A DNA stretch of 33,092 nt from an uncultured Pirellulaceae bacterium. GTDB taxonomy: Bacteria > Planctomycetota > Planctomycetia > Pirellulales > Pirellulaceae. The position numbers and the translations under genes are program-made. The notes under the pieces were generated by a model. The model was given only the letters and a program-made list of their open reading frames with translations. It was not told where the DNA came from and ran no database searches. Within the stretch, counting starts at the first letter, position 1, and every line of letters begins with the position of its first letter. Positions 26,160 through 33,092 of this stretch are shown here, piece after piece. Location of the stretch: the NCBI GenBank assembly GCA_937929805.1, contig CALFUT010000032.1, positions 1 through 33,092 of the forward strand, written 5' to 3'.

Positions 26160-26317
26160 CTTGAACCTTACGATGCGCCTGCTATCACGCGTTCACGGCT
26201 TTAAACCAGTGCGTCCGCCACCGATGCGATCACAGCGATACGAGCACGCCGACCTGATTCCTACCGAACTCGTCGAAACGCACGATAAGAAGTTGGTTCC
26301 GGCAGTTTGATCGCTCG

Positions 26318-27448
26318 TTATCGCTGCTTACCGCGAGGCTTTTTGCGAGCGGTGGCTTTCTTTTTCTTGATGGGTTTGCCGGCCGCGGCACCACGACGGC
26401 CCGCGTTTGTGGCTTTTCGTTTTTTCTTGGAGACCTTCTTCTTTGCCGGAGCTCTTTTCGGTTTCTTCTTCCCCGGTCTAATGACCGTTCCCTTGCGACG
26501 CGTGTCCGGAGTCGCGGCTGATGTTGAGTCAGAGCGTGAACCAGACGCTTTGGAAGACCGAGTGGATTTCTTCTTGGTTGTTTTCTTCTTCGCTGCCTTT
26601 TTCTTCCTACCACTTACGCTTTCAACGGCTTTTCGAATCGATTTTAGTTCCGTCAAAGTCAGTTCCCGATGGGCTCCGACGGGTAGGTCACCCAGCCGAA
26701 GTGGACCGATGGCGACACGGCGCAGGGTTCGAACCTTGTGGCCAATCCGCGCCAGCAGACGGCGGATCTCACGGTTGCGACCCTCGTCAAGCACGATCTC
26801 TAGCCAGCTGGTCGCCTTCAGGCGTTTGACGAATTTTACCTGAACCGCTTTCGCCTTGACCGCTTTGTGCTTGCCCTCGGCCGCTAAGTACATTCCCTCT
26901 TCCAGTTGACGCAGCGCTGATTTGGTGGGGCAGCCGTCAACTTGGACGAGGTACTTTTTTTCGACCCCGTAACGCGGATGAGTCAAACGGTTGGCCAATT
27001 CGCCGTCATTGGTGACCAGAATCATGCCTTCGCTGGATTGGTCTAGTCGCCCAACGTTGTAGACCCGCAGGTTGGTCTTAATCAGATCAATGACTCGTAA
27101 CCGTCCCGAGGGATCGCTGGCAGTGGAAACGATTCCCGGCGGCTTGTTCAGCATGAAATACTGCAAACGCTGAACCTTTAGTCGTTCGCCATCGACGGAG
27201 ATCTTTTGTTTTTCCGGGTCAACTTTGGTGCCCAGCGTCGCAATGACTTGGCCGTCAACCTCGACGCGACCTTCTTCGATGATGATTTCACATTCGCGGC
27301 GACTCCCGACACCCGCAGACGCCATGACTCGTTGCAAACGCTGTGAGCCTCCGGTCGAAAGGTTACCGTTGGTTGAAGCCGATTTTTTGCGAGGCTTCTT
27401 CGATCCGCGCGATGGCGTCGCGGCGGCCTTTGATTTCTTCTTTGCCAT
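26318..27448 (-). CDS. RluB/RsuA-family 23S rRNA pseudouridine synthase with basic tail
   Basis: A 376-residue protein. An S4 RNA-binding domain (about 36-95, QRLQRVMASAGVGSRRECE) is followed by the catalytic domain with GRLDQSSEGMILVTNDGEL; D136 is the expected nucleophile. NREIRRLLARIGHKVRTLRR and VAIGPLRLGDLPVGAHREL are typical of the RluB group. The family converts a uridine in 23S or 16S rRNA to pseudouridine. Residues 1-35 and especially about 288-376 are rich in Lys, Arg, Ser and Ala with runs such as KKKAAKKKTTKKK, far beyond the usual length of about 240-290; this tail is probably disordered and binds RNA. The gap 26193-26317 shows no gene. Confidence 0.9.
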   Translation of the reverse strand: MAKKKSKAAATPSRGSKKPRKKSASTNGNLSTGGSQRLQRVMASAGVGSRRECEIIIEEGRVEVDGQVIATLGTKVDPEKQKISVDGERLKVQRLQYFMLNKPPGIVSTASDPSGRLRVIDLIKTNLRVYNVGRLDQSSEGMILVTNDGELANRLTHPRYGVEKKYLVQVDGCPTKSALRQLEEGMYLAAEGKHKAVKAKAVQVKFVKRLKATSWLEIVLDEGRNREIRRLLARIGHKVRTLRRVAIGPLRLGDLPVGAHRELTLTELKSIRKAVESVSGRKKKAAKKKTTKKKSTRSSKASGSRSDSTSAATPDTRRKGTVIRPGKKKPKRAPAKKKVSKKKRKATNAGRRGAAAGKPIKKKKATARKKPRGKQR

Positions 27449-27559
27449 ATCGAGGGTTGTCAGTTTTTAAGGTGCGGTTGATTGGGCCCGCAGTTTAGAT
27501 CAACTAGGAAAAGAATCTACCACGAATCGCGGTTGGGGGCGGGGATTCGGCAAGACACG

Positions 27560-27601
27560 TTGATATCGTGTAAACCGAGGTTGATATCGTGCAAACCGAG
27601 G
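27560..27601. repeat. 21-nt tandem duplication
   Basis: TTGATATCGTG.AAACCGAGG occurs at 27560-27580 and again at 27581-27601 with one difference. It lies between the lipoprotein gene and rluB, both on the minus strand. No function is apparent. Confidence 0.75.
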
Positions 27602-27682
27602 GATCGCAATCCGAAAGCGGGGCCTTCAACACTTCGTCACGAAACAGCAACGAGGCCGCTTGGTTTTCTTCTGCCACTTGCG

Positions 27683-28366
27683 TTATGGAAAATCGAAACC
27701 GGTTGTCGACACAGGCTGCCCAAGGTTACTTTGGCCTTGGGCCAGCCGGTTCTGAATGTTTCGTAAGATCAGCTGCTCAAGTGAAATGTCGCGGCCCATG
27801 GGAATCCATGCCCCTCGCTTAGTTGCCAGCCAAGGGTTCAGCCGATCAACATCTAGAGCGTTGTCGTGGCGGATCGCCGGGCCGCTGACGGCCGAGCCAA
27901 CCGGTTGCTCAAGATCTTCTAGTTCCTTAAAAACCTTCACATCAATCGCGTAGCTGTTCCCCGTCGGGATGACTCGAACTTTGGCGAACCGCCGGACAGT
28001 TTGCAGAGTCGAATGAGCTTTCTCAAAACCGGGTGTTGAGTCCTTGTGCCAAGGCTCAAGACACGTCGAGCCGATTCTCGGATGAGTTTCTATCCAGCCC
28101 TCGGTCATGACCGAATCGATAATCCGAATCCGCTCTTCGCGAAAAATGCGAAAATAATCATCCAGCTGATCACTGATTTGATCCATCACCCACCAACGAT
28201 CAGCAAGTGGCACGATCAACGGATTGGAGACTTCTGGATTGCCGCCCAAGTTGGGCTTGTTCGGATCAAGACAATATCGTCGACAGCCATTAAACATCAG
28301 CATCGCCACGGCCATCAGGATGACACCCGCGATAAGCTTCGGTTTTTTGCGCGACGGACAGTTCAT
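27683..28366 (-). CDS. Putative lipoprotein of unknown function
   Basis: A 227-residue protein with a lipoprotein-type signal: basic start (SRKKPK), hydrophobic core (LIAGVILMAVAMLMF) and NGC, with lipidated Cys at position 28 if processed. The mature part begins with an aromatic, charged region (LADRWWVMDQISDQLDDYFR) followed by IDSVMTEGWIETHPRIGST and an alpha/beta segment (RRFAKVRVIPTGNSYAIDVKV). I do not recognise a named domain, although the overall pattern resembles conserved planctomycete lipoproteins. It lies 234 nt upstream of rluB on the same strand. Codon use looks like its neighbours. Confidence 0.8.
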   Translation of the reverse strand: MNCPSRKKPKLIAGVILMAVAMLMFNGCRRYCLDPNKPNLGGNPEVSNPLIVPLADRWWVMDQISDQLDDYFRIFREERIRIIDSVMTEGWIETHPRIGSTCLEPWHKDSTPGFEKAHSTLQTVRRFAKVRVIPTGNSYAIDVKVFKELEDLEQPVGSAVSGPAIRHDNALDVDRLNPWLATKRGAWIPMGRDISLEQLILRNIQNRLAQGQSNLGQPVSTTGFDFP

Positions 28367-28646
28367 TAGTTTGGGGCGGATCAGTTCCAGAATTAGACAA
28401 AATGGCGGCGTAGTGTGGGAGAATCGAGCCCCGCCAGCAAGGTCGATCGCCGTGGTGCTGGAAGTTGCTAGCGTGTTTAACCGGCAGGGTTTACGTCATC
28501 TGAGGAACAGCAAATGGTGAATTTTTCGAAACCGTGTTCGGGAAAATTTTCTGTACGAGACCGAATTTGCTTCAGACTGAGCCAAATTGAGGTTAAGGTT
28601 GATCATTCGAGTTGTTCGTTTGCGAAACTCAAAAGAGGAACTGCCT

Positions 28647-28697
28647 ATGTTGATTTCAAGTTTGCAGATCGCTTTTACCACCATGGCGAACCGTTAG
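28647..28697 (+). CDS. Candidate 16-residue leader peptide
   Basis: ATG 28647 is preceded by GAGGA with 7 nt spacing, and the frame reads MLISSLQIAFTTMANR before TAG. It is followed within 70 nt by a hairpin and an intrinsic terminator, and 218 nt later by a methyltransferase gene. The arrangement resembles a leader peptide of an attenuator or a small-protein mRNA. There is no run of one amino acid that would name a regulating signal. Coding status rests on the ribosome binding site and position only. Confidence 0.35.
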   Translation: MLISSLQIAFTTMANR

Positions 28698-28764
28698 CCG
28701 GGCGTACTGCAAAGTCGTCCGGGGCTTGGTCCTCACAGGACGACAACCGAAGCATCACCTCTTG

Positions 28765-28804
28765 CACCCGCGTATTCCTCGATCGGAACGCGGGTGTTTT
28801 TTTG
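28765..28804 (+). terminator. Strong intrinsic terminator with no obvious parent gene
   Basis: CACCCGCGT (28765-28773) pairs perfectly with ACGCGGGTG (28788-28796), followed by a run of seven T and GTTTG. No annotated plus-strand gene ends here, so it closes either a short transcript (leader or sRNA) or a regulated leader of the downstream methyltransferase. Confidence 0.85.
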
Positions 28805-28915
28805 TTTGTCTACTGAACGTCGGCTGGCAAGGATGGGTTTTCAATCTGTCCAGAAATCGCGAGACCAGTTAAAAACCTGTTCTGTGTTTTTGGCCTTCTT
28901 CGAGATTCTGCCCTG

Positions 28916-29584
28916 ATGCCTGAACAGCCTGCCAACCTTGGACGCAACTACGATCGAGCCGCTTGGTTCTACGAAAAGAGCGCTAAGTTCTACTCGACCA
29001 ATCAAATCCGCGCCAGCAAGCGGTTTCAGATTCAGTTCATTCAGCCGGGCGACAAGATCCTGTATTTGGGTGCCGGAGCGGGTGAGGACGCGATCATGGC
29101 GGCACGAGCCGGAGCAAAGGTTACTTGCATCGATATTTCGCAAGGGATGCTAGATCGAGTCCAACGTCGCTTCGATGCTGAAGGTTTGCCGGTCGAGCTA
29201 ATTTGTGGCGACGCGTATAAGCACGACCGAATCGGCTACTACGATGTCTGTGCGGCCAATTATTTTCTAAATATCTTCCGCCGCGCCGACATGCAGAAGA
29301 TGATGAATTTCTCGGCAACGTTGGTCCGGCCGGGCGGCAAATACCTGATCGCCGACGTCGCGTTGGCGCAAGGGAACGTCCTGTCAAAAGCGTTCAACCG
29401 AGTCTACCTGAAAATGGCCATGGCCTCATTCTGGCTGATGGGCCTTGTGCCGTGGCATGAGAATTACGACTACGTTTCGTTCTTTCCCGCAGCGGGTTTG
29501 AAGCTGCAGGAAGTTGAATACTTCCGTTTCGCAAAGAAGGGCCCCGTGCTGTTCCAAAGCATCGTGGCGGGGCGAACGGAATAA
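28916..29584 (+). CDS. Class I SAM-dependent methyltransferase
   Basis: A 222-residue protein with the Rossmann-type SAM fold. Motif I is ILYLGAGAGEDAI near residues 48-60; the acidic residue after strand 2 is in KVTCIDISQGML; the motif II area is GDAYKHDRIGYYDVCAAN; the post-III area is LVRPGGKYLIADVAL. The fold resembles UbiE/Coq5-like enzymes that act on quinones or lipids, and the C-terminal half has a hydrophobic stretch (MAMASFWLMGLVPWHENYDY) suggesting membrane association. The substrate is not identifiable. It is convergent with the PilZ gene (17-nt gap) and preceded by the terminator and leader region described above, so its expression may be controlled by transcription termination. 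Confidence 0.9.
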   Translation: MPEQPANLGRNYDRAAWFYEKSAKFYSTNQIRASKRFQIQFIQPGDKILYLGAGAGEDAIMAARAGAKVTCIDISQGMLDRVQRRFDAEGLPVELICGDAYKHDRIGYYDVCAANYFLNIFRRADMQKMMNFSATLVRPGGKYLIADVALAQGNVLSKAFNRVYLKMAMASFWLMGLVPWHENYDYVSFFPAAGLKLQEVEYFRFAKKGPVLFQSIVAGRTE

Positions 29585-29601
29585 GCTTGCGTTTGTCGCA
29601 A

Positions 29602-30327
29602 TCAAGCGTCGTCTTCAGGCAAGTTTGGGAAGAAGCGCATCTGGAAGTTTTGAATGCGGGCAAGGCGAGGAAACTGCCAGCCGCTGATCCAGCATGATTT
29701 ACCAATTCGACGGGCCCATTTGCACTCCGCAGTCACTCGGCTACTTTTTCCGTTGCTGCGGACAAGTTCCAGTAAGCTGAAATCAAATGTTGTAGGCTCT
29801 TCGTTTCCAATCAAGCACACGCCGCTTGGACTAATGTTTCGCGAGAAACAGTGAATCTTCGGTCGATTGTTCTTTTGATGAACCACAACAGGAAGCGCGA
29901 GACGTTCACGGTCCGAGTTGCGTTGCTCAACGTTTAACCACAGGTCTTCGTCAAGAATTGTTGGAACGTCAAGCTGGTCATCAAGCTGCCAACCAGAAAT
30001 CCAGTAGGAATTGCTGAAGCGACGGCTCCAACTGCATGTGGCCTGCATCATGTCGCAGTCGTATCGAAGACCGCGAAACTGAAGGTTCTTTGTATCTTCA
30101 GATTCAAATTTCTGCGGCGAGATCAGACATATTCCACTCTCGGATACATCCTTGGAGAACGACCAGCACTCGATCGTGTTGCCAGTAAGAACTTGCACGG
30201 GAAGAACGACGTGCTCTCGGTTGGATTGACGCAAGTCATTGTCGAATTGAGATTCCGAATTGCGAATCTCGTCAAGAATTCGGACAACTTCGGGGCTTGC
30301 GTAATGGGAGTTTGAGACTGAGGCCAT
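29602..30327 (-). CDS. Tandem PilZ-domain protein (probable c-di-GMP receptor)
   Basis: A 241-residue soluble protein with two PilZ-like repeats. Each has the arginine motif RxxxR (RQSNR 33-37; RNSDR 136-140) and the D/NxSxxG motif (DVSESG 60-65; NISPSG 164-169), the residues that bind cyclic di-GMP. Each repeat also ends alike: TCSWSRRFSNSYWISGWQ and ECKWARRIGKSCWISGWQ. The first about 30 residues are a helical extension (EVVRILDEIRNSESQF). No catalytic or membrane domain is attached, so it probably acts as an adaptor for second-messenger control of motility or surface properties (inference). It is convergent with the methyltransferase gene. Confidence 0.83.
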   Translation of the reverse strand: MASVSNSHYASPEVVRILDEIRNSESQFDNDLRQSNREHVVLPVQVLTGNTIECWSFSKDVSESGICLISPQKFESEDTKNLQFRGLRYDCDMMQATCSWSRRFSNSYWISGWQLDDQLDVPTILDEDLWLNVEQRNSDRERLALPVVVHQKNNRPKIHCFSRNISPSGVCLIGNEEPTTFDFSLLELVRSNGKSSRVTAECKWARRIGKSCWISGWQFPRLARIQNFQMRFFPNLPEDDA

Positions 30328-30719
30328 GGTTCGCTCGCGTCAGGTATCTGGGCAGATCATCGGGTCCATCCACTTGGGGCTCTTCCTGCTCAAAAAACCT
30401 AAGTCACAAATTCCACCAATGCCAACTCGTTGCGTAAAAATACTTATTGATAAATTGGTGTCTCAGGCGTTTTCGCTTGCCAGTTTGTAAAAACACCCCG
30501 GTTGAGGGATCAATCTAGCTTTCCGCTGGACGGTCAAGTTCGGTTGGTTCGGGTGTTGACGTTTGCAACAGATAAAAAAGCGGTTTGGGGCGGTTACCTC
30601 CCCGGCTCGAGACCATTGTTGCGCCTTTCCGAAGATGTCGATCGCAGTGGCTCTCATCTGGAATTTTGTTTCACGGGTCATTGGACGAACAGGCTCATGC
30701 AATCGATCCAACGGCTTCA
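30328..30719. other. Intergenic region without supported gene
   Basis: This is 392 nt between the sulfatase 3' end and the PilZ 5' end. A few frames up to 104 residues overlap here on both strands but have no recognisable pattern. The PilZ promoter should lie in the part near 30328-30460; no clear consensus was found. Confidence 0.5.
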
Positions 30720-32153
30720 CTAATTCTTCTGATGCGCTGCCTGTTTGTTTGCAATCGATTGCTTCAGTCGATCGCACAGATCGGGATATTGCTTAGCCAC
30801 ATTTTTTGTTTCCTTCTCTTCGGAGCCATGGTCATAAAGTTCAATGAACCCATCTGTGTGAAGCACCATTCGATGCGATGAATTCCGAATCGTCACAGCT
30901 TTGCCGGTATAGCTATAGGCTTCATGGCCTAGAGCATTCGGGTCCGTCAATTGAGGCATAAGCGAAACGCCGGGGGCACCGGTTGGTTGAGGCATGCCGG
31001 TCAGTTCACAAAGTGTCGGGAAAATGTCGACGGTTTCGACAACCGCGTCCGATTGCTCTCCGGCGTGAGGTATGTCAGGAGCGTGAATGATCAAGGGAGA
31101 TCGCAAAGCTTCCTCGAACAGGCAGTGCTTTCCCCAGATGCCGTGTTCGCCCAAGTGCCAGCCATGATCTCCCCAAAGCACAACGATCGTGTTCTTGTCT
31201 CGTCCAGTTTTCTTCAACGCGTTTAAAATGTCTCCCACGTGCTTGTCGGCGTAAGTCACACAGGCCGCGTAGTGGCGGCGGACTTTGTCAGCGTAGCGCT
31301 GATCCGTGCGAGGGTCTTTGTCGTCATGACTATATTGGCCAAAAAATTCGCCCGATTTATGCCACGTGGTTCTTCGGTCGGGTTTTTTGGCATGAGGAAT
31401 CGGTGGCAGCGTCACGTTTTCGTATGGTTGCATGTATCGCTGGGGCGAACCGAACGGCAGGTGAGGTTTGATCAGGCCAATGGCAAGGAGGAATGGTTTG
31501 TCGGATGCGGCGAGGTTTGTCAACTGATCGATCCCTTCGTCGGCGATCAAGCCATCGTTGTAGATCGTGTCCTCGCCGGGCGAGCTCTGCAACGCACTCA
31601 TCGGCTTCTCGGAGCTGGGTCTTCCAAGACGTATCTCTCCATGAGCCAATCCATGCATGGCGCCGCGAGGAGTTTTCCAATCGCCACACGGCATCAAGCT
31701 TCGATCCCAAGCATTGGGCATTTCAACGATCTGGTGGTCGCTCCAGTCTTCGCCGCCCCAGCCGCCGGGGTGATGGGAAACTTTGCCGACCGCCACGGTG
31801 GTGTAACCGTGTTGCCGAAACCATTCAGGCATGCTGGCAGGAATCGCTTCGAGGTCGTTTGCCATTCGTTTGGCTCGATCGAAAATCGCCATATTGCCCG
31901 TCGGCCCGTATCGACCCGTCAGCATCGAATAGCGTGACGCTCCACACGTTGGCGCGTTGACGTAGTGGCGGTGGAACGCGCGGCCGGCGCTGGCTAGTCG
32001 ATCGATATTGGGCGAGTGAATATGCTCGACCCCAAACGAGGCGAGTTCGGGTCTCAGGTCGTCAACGCAGATAAGCAGCACATTCGGACGCTGCGCTTGG
32101 CAATTCAGTGTGATCGAAGCCAGCAAGATGAAGGTGGTCAACAGGGTGTTCAT
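30720..32153 (-). CDS. Sulfatase, iduronate-2-sulfatase type
   Basis: A 477-residue exported enzyme that removes sulfate from polysaccharides or similar esters. The signal peptide is [20 protein letters not shown]. Metal-binding D31-D32 lie in [12 protein letters not shown]. The formylglycine motif is C70-G-A-S-R ([15 protein letters not shown]), which is converted post-translationally at the cysteine. [17 protein letters not shown] and [20 protein letters not shown] complete the active site, as in iduronate-2-sulfatase relatives. Planctomycetes carry many such enzymes for marine sulfated sugars. No sulfatase-maturing enzyme or sugar cluster is nearby. It stands alone, flanked by intergenic DNA. 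Confidence 0.93.
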   Translation of the reverse strand: MNTLLTTFILLASITLNCQAQRPNVLLICVDDLRPELASFGVEHIHSPNIDRLASAGRAFHRHYVNAPTCGASRYSMLTGRYGPTGNMAIFDRAKRMANDLEAIPASMPEWFRQHGYTTVAVGKVSHHPGGWGGEDWSDHQIVEMPNAWDRSLMPCGDWKTPRGAMHGLAHGEIRLGRPSSEKPMSALQSSPGEDTIYNDGLIADEGIDQLTNLAASDKPFLLAIGLIKPHLPFGSPQRYMQPYENVTLPPIPHAKKPDRRTTWHKSGEFFGQYSHDDKDPRTDQRYADKVRRHYAACVTYADKHVGDILNALKKTGRDKNTIVVLWGDHGWHLGEHGIWGKHCLFEEALRSPLIIHAPDIPHAGEQSDAVVETVDIFPTLCELTGMPQPTGAPGVSLMPQLTDPNALGHEAYSYTGKAVTIRNSSHRMVLHTDGFIELYDHGSEEKETKNVAKQYPDLCDRLKQSIANKQAAHQKN

Positions 32154-32467
32154 GGTTCAGTTTTGCCAAGACAAATTGACATGGATTTAGAACGTGATTC
32201 GTTCGGGTGGCCAACGAGGATTGGCCGAACGATATGCTACCATGAACGCATGCTGGTCTCTATCTTCGGTAGTTTGGAGTCTCTGCCCCGAAGTGTTTAC
32301 TGCGGCATTCTTTTTGCGATGATTGGCCGTTGGTTTACTGTCTAGGTATATTGGATCGCGAATTTTTACTGGCACGCGAACGTTTTAGCGAATGACGGGC
32401 GTTGTGCCGACAGGCACTTCATCAGACAAAAAGCGGGTGTTCAGCCGATCGAACGAGCTGAGTTTTT
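32154..32467. other. Intergenic region without supported gene
   Basis: This is 314 nt upstream of the sulfatase. No gene, hairpin or repeat that I can support was seen; the sulfatase promoter probably lies near 32154-32260. Confidence 0.5.
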
Positions 32468-33025
32468 TTGGATGAATTCCAGCTCGGTTGCGGGCGTGGA
32501 GCTAGATTCGAAACGCCAGGTTTTCTGCTTGCGCGAGTCGGCGCGAGGTTGCTTAAACGGAAGGCGGACCAGATGGTGTACGCCATGGAAATTAAGCCAC
32601 CACACTTCAGGCCGGAACTGCTGAAACATTTGGTGCACCTTCCCAATCTAGAGCAGATTCAGCTTTCTGGGACGAGTGTTTCCGGCGCCGACTTGAAAGC
32701 TCTGGTGCAATTACCAAAGTTGATTGCAATTGGGCTAAACCAGACGTTCATCTCCGATCAAGGGATTGAGGTCCTCACAGTCGACGTCGCTGAGAACCAT
32801 TCAGGTCGAAGGGACGCAAGTGTCTTTCCAAGCGATGGAAGCGTTTCAACGAACACGTTGATTGGACACCGCCAGTTTTTTTATTTGGTGGTGGTTTTGA
32901 ACCGGCGTGTCGCAGAGAGGGCGAGGCTCCGCCGGAGCCCTGCGGGGCAAGAAGCTCAACCATCGAAGCGGGGCGGACGGAGTGTATGTGCCGGAGACAT
33001 GGGTACCACCTGTTCGGGGACATAG
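32468..33025 (+). pseudogene. Leucine-rich-repeat gene fragment
   Basis: The open frame encodes about two LRR units in residues 50-105: LKHLVHLPNLEQIQLSGTSV and ALVQLPKLIAIGLNQTFISD, with the spacing (LxxLxxLxLxxTxVxxxGL) common in planctomycete LRR proteins. The sequence before residue 30 and after about 107 (GIEVLTVDVAENHSGRRD onward) is unlike an LRR, and the C-terminal part is encoded by REP-like and IS-end-like repeats. No signal peptide or good ribosome binding site is visible. It is most likely the remnant of a longer LRR gene; a short real protein cannot be excluded. Confidence 0.5.
32919..32939. repeat. REP-like hairpin GGCTCC-GCC-GGAGCC
   Basis: The core GCGAGGCTCCGCCGGAGCC forms a short perfect stem (32925-32930 with 32934-32939). 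It shares GAGGCTCCGCC with the palindrome at 2493-2565, marking a dispersed family. Confidence 0.55.
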
Positions 33026-33033
33026 GTTACACC
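32991..33033. repeat. Direct repeat pair resembling an insertion-sequence end
   Basis: CCGGAGACATGGGTACCACC (32991-33010) is followed after 4 nt by CGGGGACATAGGTTACACC (33015-33033). Paired GGxGACATxGGTxxCACC units are reminiscent of the ends of some transposons (recollection), but no transposase lies within the window, which stops 59 nt later. Confidence 0.4.
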
Positions 33034-33092
33034 CTTAATCTACTTAGTTTGCTCGCTATTTCCAGCCGCTGGGTTGAATCGAGCGCAGCGAG

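Larger units (their letters stand above)
28367..28915. other. 549-nt intergenic region with possible leader/sRNA
   Basis: Divergent region between the lipoprotein gene and the methyltransferase gene. It contains a 16-codon ORF with a strong ribosome binding site (28647-28697), a hairpin at 28714-28744 (GTCGTCC with GGACGAC) and a strong terminator at 28765-28804, all on the plus strand. A 100-residue frame across the terminator is probably chance. Confidence 0.5.

Noticed and set aside
28500-28804. SRP RNA, tmRNA or SAM/SAH riboswitch
   Set aside because: None of the conserved cores of these RNAs could be found in the region; only simple hairpins are visible.
28514-28816. 100-residue plus-strand frame in the methyltransferase upstream region
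   Set aside because: It runs through a strong intrinsic terminator and has no ribosome binding site or family pattern; the short ORF at 28647 in another frame has better signals.
30463-30777. 104-residue minus-strand frame overlapping the sulfatase 3' end
   Set aside because: Composition and lack of start signals suggest chance; it overlaps a confident gene.
31239-31937. 232-residue plus-strand frame opposite the sulfatase
   Set aside because: Antisense to conserved active-site regions of the sulfatase; no independent support.

Overview
The window reads as chromosomal DNA of a planctomycete, most likely a Rhodopirellula-like member of the Pirellulaceae. The signs are a PEP-CTERM secreted protein, an iduronate-sulfatase-type enzyme, planctomycete-style cytochrome oxidase genes (tandem SCO protein, diheme cytochrome c, plastocyanin-like protein), a leucine-rich-repeat remnant, weak or absent Shine-Dalgarno sites at many genes, and intergenic spaces filled with palindromic and tandem repeats. 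The taxonomic call is inference from gene content; no rRNA or tRNA gene was seen.

Layout. 1-248: 5' part of an uncharacterised gene running off the left edge. 577-5756 (minus): adenine deaminase, a small CxxC membrane protein, a DUF420/CtaM-like protein, a two-domain SCO copper chaperone and a divergent COX3-like protein. 6053-7174 (plus): a PiT phosphate transporter that interrupts the respiratory cluster. 7289-13290 (minus): ctaB, ctaA, coxA, coxB and a diheme cytochrome c, mostly joined by 4-nt ATGA overlaps. 13566-14444 (minus): a secreted cupredoxin-like protein. Together these form an aa3-type cytochrome c oxidase locus: structural subunits, heme A synthesis (CtaB, CtaA), copper delivery (SCO, DUF420) and electron donors. 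CoxA keeps all heme and copper ligands but lacks both canonical D-channel acids, and it has no ATG/GTG start because a 14-nt tandem array lies where its start should be.

14550-25291 is mixed housekeeping: purD, a PEP-CTERM protein, a YacP-type NYN nuclease, lexA with a candidate self-operator, a flavin reductase, an SDR, a duplicated QueD/PTPS protein, a type II NADH dehydrogenase, coaD, a two-helix membrane peptide, hemD (bracketed by two different tandem arrays) and rpsT with a clear terminator.

25404-26192 is a REP/RAYT locus: a frameshifted Y1 (HUH) transposase between inverted REP-like hairpins. 26318-32153 holds an RluB-type pseudouridine synthase with a long basic tail, a lipoprotein, a possible leader-peptide/attenuator region ahead of a SAM methyltransferase, a tandem PilZ protein and a sulfatase. 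The last 940 bases carry only an LRR gene fragment and repeats.

The most distinctive observations are the unusual oxidase (CoxA channel residues, double SCO, COX3-like protein with a large insertion), the tandem arrays that abut non-ATG gene starts, the REP/RAYT element, and the leader ORF-hairpin-terminator arrangement at 28635-28804.
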